Below are positions 1 to 6,621 of a stretch of 8,649 nucleotides of DNA, in pieces. Under the pieces are notes generated by a model. It was not told the origin of the DNA. It was given only the letters and a program-made list of their open reading frames with translations, and did not search any database. The DNA is from Chryseobacterium gleum (lineage in GTDB: Bacteria; Bacteroidota; Bacteroidia; Flavobacteriales_D; Sanyastnellaceae), in the NCBI GenBank assembly GCA_945878835.1, contig CAMCUG010000048.1, positions 1 through 8,649 on the forward strand, written 5' to 3'. Both the position numbers and the translations under genes were made by a program. Each line of letters begins with the position of its first letter. Position 1 is the stretch's first letter.

Positions 1-653
1 TAATCTGTAAATGTCGTTCTCCAACTCAAATCCCATTGCACTCTCCACTTCTTATTGTACGTGAAATAGGCTCCAATACCTAATGGAATAGCCAAACCAT
101 ATTTCGAATAAGCTGCCTTCTGACCTTCAGTCTTCCAATCGCGCAAAGAGAACCATTCTCCACCGTATTGAACAACTCCGTTGCTATAAATCTGTCCTTT
201 CGGATTAGAAGAATATCCGGCTAAACCCGCGAACATAAATACTTTAAAGTCTGGATTGTAGTAACCTTTGTTTCCAACGTCGTTGTCATACCATATGGTT
301 AATTCAGCTCTTCCGCCCAATTCCAACAGGTCGTTTCGAAAGTTCGCATTGCGCGCACGACGGGGCGCATAAGACGTATAAGCATCTCTGTCAGCGATAC
401 GTATCCAATCGAAATTTGCTGAAAATGCCAACCGCTTGTTAACTTTGTATCTAAGGTAAGCCCCGGCAGAATAGCGAGTGGAAGCCAAGTGCATGTCTAC
501 AACGAAGTCTCGACGAGGTAGATTTTTCCCGCCTATGTCTCCTAAATAATTCGCGGCCCCCACTTTCAACCCATAATCCCAACGGTATTGAGCCGATGAA
601 ACATTTGATAGAAGAGCTAAAACCAAGCTTAGAAAGAATACTGTTTTTTTCAT
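1..653 (-). CDS. DUF6089-family outer-membrane beta-barrel protein, 5' part only
   Basis: Reading the minus strand from the ATG at 653-651 gives 217 open codons to the window edge, so the C-terminus is missing. It starts MKKTVFFLSLVLALL and has a clear signal peptide, probably cleaved after SSA (about residue 21, before QYRWDYG). The mature N-terminus carries the pattern typical of DUF6089 proteins: a 'YGLKVGAANYLGDIGG' strand, then 'RYSAGAYLRYKVNKRLAF', alternating aromatic strands, and an 'IPLGIGAYFTYNKKWRVQWD' strand near the visible end. DUF6089 proteins are predicted outer-membrane barrels of Bacteroidota with no firmly assigned biochemical role. As I recall, they often lie just upstream of the undecaprenyl diphosphate synthase and BamA genes; those would be beyond the left edge and cannot be checked here. 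It is transcribed divergently from the FabK-like gene. Confidence 0.85.
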   Translation of the reverse strand, partial: MKKTVFFLSLVLALLSNVSSAQYRWDYGLKVGAANYLGDIGGKNLPRRDFVVDMHLASTRYSAGAYLRYKVNKRLAFSANFDWIRIADRDAYTSYAPRRARNANFRNDLLELGGRAELTIWYDNDVGNKGYYNPDFKVFMFAGLAGYSSNPKGQIYSNGVVQYGGEWFSLRDWKTEGQKAAYSKYGLAIPLGIGAYFTYNKKWRVQWDLSWRTTFTD

Positions 654-734
654 TTTGGATAAAGTCGTGTGCTAAGATAATCAACAATTACCAAACACTG
701 AATAGTTTTTCGCATTTTTGGAGAAAATTTCAAC
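654..734. promoter_or_regulatory. Divergent intergenic region with two weak candidate -7 elements
   Basis: These 81 bp separate two divergent genes and must hold both promoters unless transcription starts inside a gene. Compared with the Bacteroidota -7 consensus TAnnTTTG, the minus strand has TATCTTAG at 679-672 (one mismatch), which would place the start of transcription about 12 nt upstream of the ATG at 653. The plus strand has CATTTTTG at 713-720 (one mismatch), about 14 nt before the ATG at 735. I found no convincing -33 TTTG box at the usual spacing for either, so both are tentative and rest on pattern matching only. Confidence 0.35.
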
Positions 735-1679
735 ATGAATTCAGTAAGTCAGCTTTTTGGAATTAAGTATCCGATAATACAAGGGGGAATGATTTGGTGC
801 ACGGGAGCGAATTTGGTTTCAGCTGTTTCGAATGCCGGCGGATTAGGTCTTCTTGGCGCAGGGTCTATGTATCCAGACCAACTGGAGGAGGAGATTAAAA
901 ACTGTTTGAAATTGACCGACAAACCATTCGGGGTGAACCTTCCATTGCTTTATCCGAACATTGAGGAGCATCTTAATCTTATTGAAAAATACCGTATTCC
1001 TGTTGTTTTCACCTCGGCCGGAAGTCCAAAAAAATACACGGAAAGACTGAAATCTTCGGGAATAAAAGTTGCCCATGTTGTGAGCAGTAGTTCCTTCGCT
1101 TTGAAATCACAGGAAGCTGGCGTAGACGCTGTTGTAGCGGAAGGTTTCGAAGCAGGTGGACACAACGGTCGCGAAGAAACAACAACTCTTTGTCTGATTC
1201 CGAGTGTTGTGGAAACAGTTTCCATTCCTGTGATTGCAGCAGGGGGAATTTCATGCGGAAAAAGTATGCTCGCGGCTATGTCATTGGGCGCTCAAGGAGT
1301 TCAAATGGGATCACGATTCGTCATGACGCATGAATCTGCTGCACACGAGAATTTCAAAAACGCCATTTTACAAGCCAAGGAAGGAGATACCAAGCTTACC
1401 CTTCATGAAATAACACCCGTGCGATTGTTGAACAGTTCGTTCTACCAAGAAGTATTGAAAGCTTATGAAACAGGCGCTAGCGTTGATGAATTGAAAGAAC
1501 TACTTGGACGCGGCCGAGCGAAAAAAGGAATGTCGTTGGGCAACCTCGAAGAAGGCGAATTGGAGATTGGTCAAGTAAGCGCTCGATTAAAAGGGGTAAT
1601 TTCAGCTAGAGAAGTGATAGAGCAGACGATTGACGAATTTTACGTTGCGCAAAAGTCAGTAGGCAATATTTCGTTTTAA
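735..1679 (+). CDS. FabK-like enoyl-ACP reductase / nitronate monooxygenase-family FMN enzyme
   Basis: A 314-aa protein, full length for the 2-nitropropane dioxygenase/FabK superfamily of FMN-binding TIM barrels. Visible family motifs are IQGGM (15-19) followed by a glycine-rich loop AGGLGLLGAGSM (34-45), PFGVNLPLL (64-72), AEGFEAGGHNG (135-145) with His143 at the place of the catalytic histidine of pneumococcal FabK, the phosphate-binding AAGGIS (168-173), and GAQGVQMGSRF (185-195). The C-terminal part has LLGRGRAKKGM (257-266) and EEGELEIGQVS (272-282). FabK enzymes reduce enoyl-ACP in fatty-acid elongation using FMN and NAD(P)H; sequence relatives oxidise alkyl nitronates. The GGH motif and overall length fit the FabK side slightly better, but Bacteroidota homologues are usually labelled nitronate monooxygenase and the substrate cannot be settled from sequence alone. 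The enzyme should be cytosolic. The ATG at 735 is the natural start, since the family N-terminus begins immediately (LFGIKYPIIQGGM). It is followed by a 61-bp gap. Confidence 0.88.
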   Translation: MNSVSQLFGIKYPIIQGGMIWCTGANLVSAVSNAGGLGLLGAGSMYPDQLEEEIKNCLKLTDKPFGVNLPLLYPNIEEHLNLIEKYRIPVVFTSAGSPKKYTERLKSSGIKVAHVVSSSSFALKSQEAGVDAVVAEGFEAGGHNGREETTTLCLIPSVVETVSIPVIAAGGISCGKSMLAAMSLGAQGVQMGSRFVMTHESAAHENFKNAILQAKEGDTKLTLHEITPVRLLNSSFYQEVLKAYETGASVDELKELLGRGRAKKGMSLGNLEEGELEIGQVSARLKGVISAREVIEQTIDEFYVAQKSVGNISF

Positions 1680-1717
1680 TTCCGTTTGGTTTTGGCGATT
1701 GTATGCAACCCAAGGAC

Positions 1718-1725
1718 TATTTTCG
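1718..1725 (+). promoter_or_regulatory. Candidate Bacteroidota -7 element for the T9SS-protein operon
   Basis: TATTTTCG matches TAnnTTTG at all but one position. It lies 15 nt before the ATG at 1741, so transcription would start near 1733. A TTTG at 1691-1694 lies upstream at the long end of plausible spacing (23 nt between the boxes). If real, this promoter starts downstream of the alternative TTG codon at 1699, which supports 1741 as the translation start. Pattern match only. Confidence 0.35.
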
Positions 1726-1740
1726 CACTCTTCAAAACGA

Positions 1741-3819
1741 ATGAAAGGGAAAATTACATTTGCACTATTGCTATCGATTGTTCTTCTCTGGGCCTCAGCT
1801 GCTCGGGGGCAATCCTCTGCTACCCTTACCTGTCTTGAAGTTCAGGGGAATTCGCTAAATATATCATGGACCACCGCACCCAATCCGGCAACCTTCGTCA
1901 CCAATCACATCTACGCATCTGTTGGCGGTGGAAGTTTTACAGAAATTATTCAGTCAACCAATTTATCAGGATCTTTTTTATTCCCAGGAGCAAATGCTTT
2001 AACGAATTCTTGCTGTGTATACATTCAAACCGAGGACAACGTTGGCGGCTCGCCTGCATTCAGTAATTCTGAAACATTTTGCAGTACATTTTTGACCTCC
2101 AATGCCTCTGTTTCACCTCCAGGGTTTGTGGAACTTCAATGGAACTCGCCTTCAAGCAACGCTGCTTGGCTAACAGCCATAAATGCAGAAGTGTGGTTAG
2201 AATACCCTGCCGGTGTTTGGAATAAGGTAGCCACCTTACCTGGTGCCGCTTCTTCATTTAATTATGAAGTTACAGTCTGCGGTGAGCAATTGAATTTTCA
2301 GATTAGGTACAGTGGTTTGCCAAATTGTGATTTCGCTAGCAACACTGCAGGTGGTGTTTTTTCAGACCAAACCGCTCCTGCAATACCAACGATTACTGCC
2401 GTTACCGTGAATCCTTCCACAGGACAAGCTGAACTGAACTGGAGCGTGAATACTTCTGGAGATACGGACGGTTATATTGTTTATTCATGCAATGGGACAA
2501 CTGTTAACCTCATTGACACGGTATTCGGAATTAACAACACTCAATTCAGCGATTTACTCTCTGATACTAGCATTGGACCTGAATGTTATTTGCTTTCTGC
2601 TATTGATACGTGTTACTCAGGAGTGCCACCTAGCCCGAATACAAGTCCAACAGGAAGTGTTTGTAATTGCACTGTTTTTTTAAGTCCAGCAGCATACACC
2701 TTGTGCGACACCAGTATCGATTTTTCGTGGAGCGCTTATACTGGGTGGAGTTCAAGTGTGGACTATTATGTTCTTATGCATAGCCTCGATGGAATTAATT
2801 TCACCCCTGTAGATACTGTAAACGGGAGCACCTTGTCGGGTATTCACGCATTTACCAGCATCTCATCTGGCGTTCATTATTACGGAGTAATCGCCTATTC
2901 AAATTCGGGAGCAAGTTCTGCTTCCAACATTCAGAGCATTAACATCACTTATCCTAATCCTCCGAGCATTAACTACATTACATCGGTAAGTGTGAATAGT
3001 TCGAAAGACATTGACATTACCGTGCGAAGTGAGGCGACATTGGTTCCACACAAGTACATTCTTCAGCGAATGAATTTATACGCTCCTTACAACTGGGAAT
3101 ACCACATGGACATTACCCAGTCCGCTACAAATATTGTGTTTACTGATACAGATGTGAACTCTGATGATGTGATTTATGATTACCGCGTCATCGTTCAAAA
3201 CCCATGCGGCTATTACCTTGACACTACGAATACCGGACGCAACATTCGATTGAGAGGCGAAAACAGATCTGAATTCCTGCTGAACAATATCAATTGGTCT
3301 GTTTATGAAGATTGGGAGAATGGCGTAATGGAGTATCTGGTTCTTCGATCAGTTGATGGAGGGGCTGAAACACAAGCCTCTTCGGTTAACTCTAGTAACC
3401 TTGCTTTCAGCGACGATCTCGAGCCTTTTCTTTCTTCGAAAGGCCAGTTCTGTTATCGTATTCAGGCGAACTCAGAGCCTATCAGTTATTTCCCGAATGA
3501 GACGTTTTATTCTTATAGCAATGAAAAATGCTTAGATCAAGAACCACTTATTTGGATTCCCAATGCCATGATGATTCACGGCAACAACAATTTGTTTTTC
3601 CCTGTCATTTCTTTTGCTGACACGAGCATATACTCTATGAATATTTTCAGTCGTTGGGGAGATTATGTTTTCGAAACAGATAAACTTTCAGAGAAGTGGG
3701 ACGGTCAAATGAATGGTGACTATGTTCATGAGAACGCCTATGTTTATTACATTACCGTGAAAGACGGACGTGGAGTATTACACGAAAGAAGAGGGTTGAT
3801 AACAGTTCTAAAAAACTAA
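1741..3819 (+). CDS. Secreted multi-module beta-sandwich protein with T9SS type B (gliding-motility-associated) C-terminal domain
   Basis: A 692-aa protein from the ATG at 1741, preferred over an in-frame TTG at 1699 because a signal peptide begins exactly here (MKGKITFALLLSIVLLWASA, cleavage near ARG|Q, residue 23/24). Residues about 25-600 contain some six fibronectin III-like modules of 91-100 residues. They are marked by a recurring strand ending in Trp: ISW43, LQW134, LNW234, FSW330, a degenerate ITV428, and INW519. Three modules end with a CY/CVY strand followed later by a second Cys (C92/C114, C282/C308, C571/C597), suggesting within-module disulfides. Residues 603-692 form the type B sorting domain, with key motifs NIFSRWGDYVFET (634-646), KWDG (652-655), NAYVYYITVKDGRG (665-678) and a terminal RRG. 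Such proteins cross the inner membrane by Sec and the outer membrane by the Por/Gld/Spr T9SS, and end up at the cell surface or are released. No catalytic domain is visible; adhesion or matrix binding is an inference. The stop lies 9 bp before coaX, suggesting co-transcription. Confidence 0.88.
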   Translation: MKGKITFALLLSIVLLWASAARGQSSATLTCLEVQGNSLNISWTTAPNPATFVTNHIYASVGGGSFTEIIQSTNLSGSFLFPGANALTNSCCVYIQTEDNVGGSPAFSNSETFCSTFLTSNASVSPPGFVELQWNSPSSNAAWLTAINAEVWLEYPAGVWNKVATLPGAASSFNYEVTVCGEQLNFQIRYSGLPNCDFASNTAGGVFSDQTAPAIPTITAVTVNPSTGQAELNWSVNTSGDTDGYIVYSCNGTTVNLIDTVFGINNTQFSDLLSDTSIGPECYLLSAIDTCYSGVPPSPNTSPTGSVCNCTVFLSPAAYTLCDTSIDFSWSAYTGWSSSVDYYVLMHSLDGINFTPVDTVNGSTLSGIHAFTSISSGVHYYGVIAYSNSGASSASNIQSINITYPNPPSINYITSVSVNSSKDIDITVRSEATLVPHKYILQRMNLYAPYNWEYHMDITQSATNIVFTDTDVNSDDVIYDYRVIVQNPCGYYLDTTNTGRNIRLRGENRSEFLLNNINWSVYEDWENGVMEYLVLRSVDGGAETQASSVNSSNLAFSDDLEPFLSSKGQFCYRIQANSEPISYFPNETFYSYSNEKCLDQEPLIWIPNAMMIHGNNNLFFPVISFADTSIYSMNIFSRWGDYVFETDKLSEKWDGQMNGDYVHENAYVYYITVKDGRGVLHERRGLITVLKN

Positions 3820-3828
3820 TCGCATCCC

Positions 3829-4539
3829 ATGAACTGCATTATTTTAGATCAAGGAAATACTTCGGTAAAGTGGGGTTTATTCGTAGGAGGAAATTTGCTG
3901 GATTCGGGGCGAATTCTTGACCAAGACATCGATGTCGAACTTCAGGAATTGCATTCAAAACATGCCCTTACATGTTACTATTCTTCTGTAAGAAGCGAAT
4001 CGGAACAACGTGATTTTTTAAATCGTTTTTCTTTCTGTCAAAACATACCATCTGACAACTTCCCTTCATACAGCTACACCTCTGGTGCTGCAGGAAAAGA
4101 CCGACTGGCGAATGTTGCAGGTGCCTCGAGAATTTTTGAAGGCGCTGAATATCTTATCGTTGATTTCGGAACTTGCATCACCTACTCCATTGGCAAAACG
4201 GACGAGTTAATTTCAGGCGTTATTTCATTGGGCGCACAATCGCGCTTGAGTGCTATGCATGAATTCACCGGTCAGTTGCCGCTTTTAGACTTTATAGAAT
4301 CTTCCGAGATTTTTCAAAACTCTACGAACGGCGCCATGCTCAGCAGCGTTAATTTTGGAATTGAGGCGGAATTGAAGGGATATATTGAAGAAGCACTGAG
4401 GCAGTACCCTCAGCTCCGAGTAATATTTACAGGTACAGATTCGGTGCATTTTGCGAAACAGCTTAATTACCGCATCTTTGTAGAATTGAATTTAACTTTA
4501 ATTGGACTGTATGCCATCTTGTGTGCGAATGAATCTTAA
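3829..4539 (+). CDS. coaX: Type III pantothenate kinase
   Basis: CoaX phosphorylates pantothenate with ATP (monovalent-cation dependent, cytosolic, homodimeric in the family), the first step of coenzyme A synthesis. At 236 aa it is slightly compact for the family. It belongs to the ASKHA fold, and the expected motifs are visible: the N-terminal phosphate loop ILDQGNTSVKWG (5-16), the substrate-side GAAGKDRLANVAGA (86-99), the VDFGTCITY strand (111-119) with Asp112 at the catalytic position, the dimer/active-site segment GVISLGAQSRLSAMHEFTGQLP (130-151, normally GxIxPGxxxxxxAL), SSVNFGI (172-178), and a final IFTGTD strand (199-204). The G-to-C and P-to-L type differences in these motifs do not touch key charged residues. 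The ATG at 3829 starts directly at the first motif. It lies 9 bp after the T9SS-protein stop, and its last 11 nt overlap the next gene. Confidence 0.93.
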   Translation: MNCIILDQGNTSVKWGLFVGGNLLDSGRILDQDIDVELQELHSKHALTCYYSSVRSESEQRDFLNRFSFCQNIPSDNFPSYSYTSGAAGKDRLANVAGASRIFEGAEYLIVDFGTCITYSIGKTDELISGVISLGAQSRLSAMHEFTGQLPLLDFIESSEIFQNSTNGAMLSSVNFGIEAELKGYIEEALRQYPQLRVIFTGTDSVHFAKQLNYRIFVELNLTLIGLYAILCANES

Positions 4540-5890
4540 ATACGTTTTTCTTGTTTTAATCTCGGCAATGGGCATGCGTGCACAAGCTCAAATTTCAGTT
4601 AATTCACCTTACTCACGTTTTGGAATTGGATTGACAGACATTGGATTTAATGCGCGATACTCTTCTATGGGTAATGCTTCTATTGCTTTGCCTGATTTGT
4701 CTGGAGTGAATTTATCGAATCCCGCTTCGTTTGCATTGTTTACTGAAACGACCTTTCAAGGAAGTGTTTTTGCCAAGAGTTCACAACTGCTTTCGTCTAA
4801 CGCCGAAACGAATTACCTAGGCGGACAAGTTGGAGAAATTGCATTTGGATTTAAGCGCACAGGAAGCAAATGGGGTTTCGCTATGGGTATTTCCCCGGAG
4901 AGCATTACAGGTTATCAGTTTTCAAACACTTCGGCCGTTAACGACAGCTTAAACGCCAATTACAGCTATACAGGTGAGGGCGGTATAAATAAAGTTCAAA
5001 TGGGGTTTGCTCGAACGTTCATCTTATTTTCAGATAGCACTCACTCACGTATTCATACGCTTTCGTTAGGAAGCAATTTGAATTTCCGTTTTGGCTCCAT
5101 TCTTCAAGTGGATCGCATTGTTTTCGACAACACTTCAATTTACAACAGCAAGATTACCAATCGCAAGTCTTTTTCAGATGCGAATTTCACCTTTGGTGCG
5201 CATTACTCCTTCCCTCTTCACCAGAGGAAAACAGCAGGAAAAGTTAGTCGATCAACTTGGTTTCATTTAGCAGGAACTTATGAGTTGGAAAACAGCGTGA
5301 ACCCAAGTGTTCAGGACATTCGTCAGTCTACGCGCTCTGTTTCCGGTGTTGAATTGGCTGTGCTTACTGTTTTGGATACGACCTACACGAACCTCTCTTT
5401 TGTCATTCCCCAACGCATTCAATTCGGTGCAGCAATTACACACGAATTTAAAAAAGCTGGCACCCTTTCTTTAAGCGCATCTTATCGCCAACAAGACTGG
5501 AAATCGGTTGAAGATTTCAATTCATTGATTCATGTTTCCAATCAAAGTTTTCATAACTCAAAAAATGTAGGACTCGGATTGGAATACATTCCAAACGCCA
5601 ATGGCGGAGAAAATAATTATTTCGGAGCATGCACTTATCGCTTGGGAATTAAGAGTGCTGCGACTTCTGTTGGTTTGAATGGGAATAATATTATTCAAGA
5701 GGCCTATACGTTCGGACTACAAATGCCGATGCGCTCATCGAAAACGACCAGCAGTCTTTGTCTTTCAGCTGAGTTCGGTACTTATGGAAACGCGACTGAA
5801 ACCTCAACGAAAGAGAACTACGCGTCATTCCTCATTGGATTTAAACTTCATCCGTTCGAGCGATGGTTCGTGCAGAGAAAGTATGATTAA
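4529..5890 (+). CDS. Outer-membrane beta-barrel protein of the coaX-lptC cluster (FadL/OmpP1-like superfamily, tentative)
   Basis: The ATG at 4529 gives 453 aa with a signal peptide (MNLKYVFLVLISAMGMRAQA, cleavage AQA|QIS near residue 20). Upstream in-frame TTG 4502 and ATG 4511 would add a charged, cysteine-containing extension in front of it and are rejected. The mature N-terminus reads INSPYSRFG-like (NSPYSRFGIGL, 25-35), then a RYSSMGNASIALPD segment and NLSNPASF (61-68). This pattern is familiar from uncharacterised Bacteroidota barrels encoded beside coaX and lptC, and resembles the MG...A...NPA motif of FadL-type barrels. The rest is alternating aromatic/polar beta-strands, ending in HPFERWFVQRKYD; a WF-x-RKY-type tail recurs in such proteins. 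No substrate can be assigned; transport of hydrophobic compounds, or a structural role, is possible. The start codon lies inside coaX (11-nt overlap) and the end overlaps lptC by 8 nt, indicating translational coupling. Confidence 0.8.
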   Translation: MNLKYVFLVLISAMGMRAQAQISVNSPYSRFGIGLTDIGFNARYSSMGNASIALPDLSGVNLSNPASFALFTETTFQGSVFAKSSQLLSSNAETNYLGGQVGEIAFGFKRTGSKWGFAMGISPESITGYQFSNTSAVNDSLNANYSYTGEGGINKVQMGFARTFILFSDSTHSRIHTLSLGSNLNFRFGSILQVDRIVFDNTSIYNSKITNRKSFSDANFTFGAHYSFPLHQRKTAGKVSRSTWFHLAGTYELENSVNPSVQDIRQSTRSVSGVELAVLTVLDTTYTNLSFVIPQRIQFGAAITHEFKKAGTLSLSASYRQQDWKSVEDFNSLIHVSNQSFHNSKNVGLGLEYIPNANGGENNYFGACTYRLGIKSAATSVGLNGNNIIQEAYTFGLQMPMRSSKTTSSLCLSAEFGTYGNATETSTKENYASFLIGFKLHPFERWFVQRKYD

Positions 5891-6434
5891 CCCCATACTG
5901 AAAATAGCAACTGCCTTTGCGGCCGTGTTCCTTTTGGCTGGATGTCAGAATGAAATTTCAGAAATAAAAGCTATTACTGATCCTAAACTTGTTCCTGTTC
6001 AAAGCACATTCAATTCTGCATTTAGTTATTCCATTGACGGTGTCGTTCGCACCAAGATTTATGCGGTTCAATTAGATCAATACGTTAGCGACAGTTCATA
6101 TTTAATTGCGCCGAAAACATTTCACATTGAGTTCTTCGATTCGCTTGGACAATACACAGGAAATATGGATGGGAACGAAGCTGTTTTTTCTCAGAAAAGT
6201 AACACGTTGTGGACGAAAGGCAATTTGGTTTTAGCCAATTGGAAGAAGGAAAAACTTGAAACCAATTCACTTGTATTTTACCTAGACTCGGATTTAGTTT
6301 ACACACCTGATTTTGTAAAAATAACTTCCGAAAACAGCGTACTCGAAGGAAAGGGACTCCGCAGTAACGGGTCTTTTTCCAATTACGAAATCAATCAGAC
6401 TTCAGGCAATTTCAATACAGAAAACAATGAATAA
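5883..6434 (+). CDS. lptC: LptC-family LPS export periplasmic lipoprotein
   Basis: LptC passes lipopolysaccharide from the inner-membrane LptB2FG transporter to the periplasmic LptA bridge. This 183-aa protein begins MINPILKIATAFAAVFLLAGC, with a lipobox LLAGC giving an acylated Cys21. A lipoprotein anchor replaces the transmembrane helix of the E. coli protein, as is usual in Bacteroidota. The body is beta-jellyroll-like: a YAVQLDQYVSD and FHIEFFDSLGQ region (60-90), a GNEAVFSQKSNTLWTKGNLVL stretch (97-117), EKLETNSLVFYLDSDLVYT (123-141), DFVKITSENSVLEGKGLRSN (143-162) and a closing YEINQTSGNF. The 'L-x-T-x-x-L-x-F/W-x-x-x-x-x-x-x-Y-T...FVKI...G-x-G-x-x-S' order is the LptC signature. An in-frame ORF opens further upstream (5679) but lacks a signal sequence, so the ATG at 5883 was chosen. 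It overlaps the barrel gene by 8 nt (ATGATTAA) and the next gene by 8 nt (ATGAATAA). Confidence 0.88.
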   Translation: MINPILKIATAFAAVFLLAGCQNEISEIKAITDPKLVPVQSTFNSAFSYSIDGVVRTKIYAVQLDQYVSDSSYLIAPKTFHIEFFDSLGQYTGNMDGNEAVFSQKSNTLWTKGNLVLANWKKEKLETNSLVFYLDSDLVYTPDFVKITSENSVLEGKGLRSNGSFSNYEINQTSGNFNTENNE

Positions 6435-6621
6435 ATTCAATAAGGTCATACTTATACTCTGGGCTATTATTGTGGTTGCAACTTTTGGCTATGCCCTTTA
6501 CTTAATATCTGTAGAAGGTTGGGATAAAGCGGGTGTTAATTTATTTATCCCCGGAATCGCATTGATGTGGTTCCTCTTCAGATTAGGGATGTATCGTAGA
6601 ATGATCAAGAACAATGGATAA
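6427..6621 (+). CDS. Small 64-aa membrane protein with two predicted transmembrane helices, unknown function
   Basis: I do not recognise this protein. It has two hydrophobic helices, about residues 7-28 (VILILWAIIVVATFGYALYL) and 37-53 (VNLFIPGIALMWFLFRL), joined by a short acidic/polar loop EGWDKAG. Basic residues at the N-terminus (NKFNK) and C-terminus (RRMIK) predict both ends in the cytoplasm and the loop in the periplasm. There is no signal-peptidase site and there are no cysteines. That it is a real gene is supported by its 8-nt overlaps on both sides (ATGAATAA with lptC, ATGGATAA with the CNNM gene), which leave no spare DNA, and by its clean hydrophobic pattern. Its position between lptC and a CNNM/CBS protein suggests a membrane partner of one of them, but that is inference. 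Confidence 0.75.
   Translation: MNKFNKVILILWAIIVVATFGYALYLISVEGWDKAGVNLFIPGIALMWFLFRLGMYRRMIKNNG

Noticed and set aside
451..687. Minus-strand open frame of 78 codons overlapping the start of the DUF6089 gene
   Set aside because: It is in another frame of the same strand as the DUF6089 gene, whose signal peptide and barrel strands are clear, and it has no recognisable features.
693..708. Small dyad AAAC...GTTT in the divergent intergenic region
   Set aside because: Only four base pairs with an 8-nt loop; well within chance for AT-rich DNA.
1699..1740. In-frame TTG that would extend the T9SS-sorted protein by 14 residues
   Set aside because: The extension puts a polar, basic segment in front of an otherwise perfect signal peptide starting at ATG 1741, and the candidate -7 element at 1718-1725 would lie downstream of this TTG.
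4502..4528. In-frame TTG (4502) and ATG (4511) upstream of the outer-membrane barrel start
   Set aside because: Both add cysteine-containing residues before the signal peptide; the ATG at 4529 gives a normal signal sequence and a short overlap with coaX.
5679..5882. Long in-frame N-terminal extension of lptC inside the barrel gene
   Set aside because: The extension is highly basic and reads as an out-of-frame shadow of the barrel gene; the lipoprotein signal with lipobox begins at 5883.
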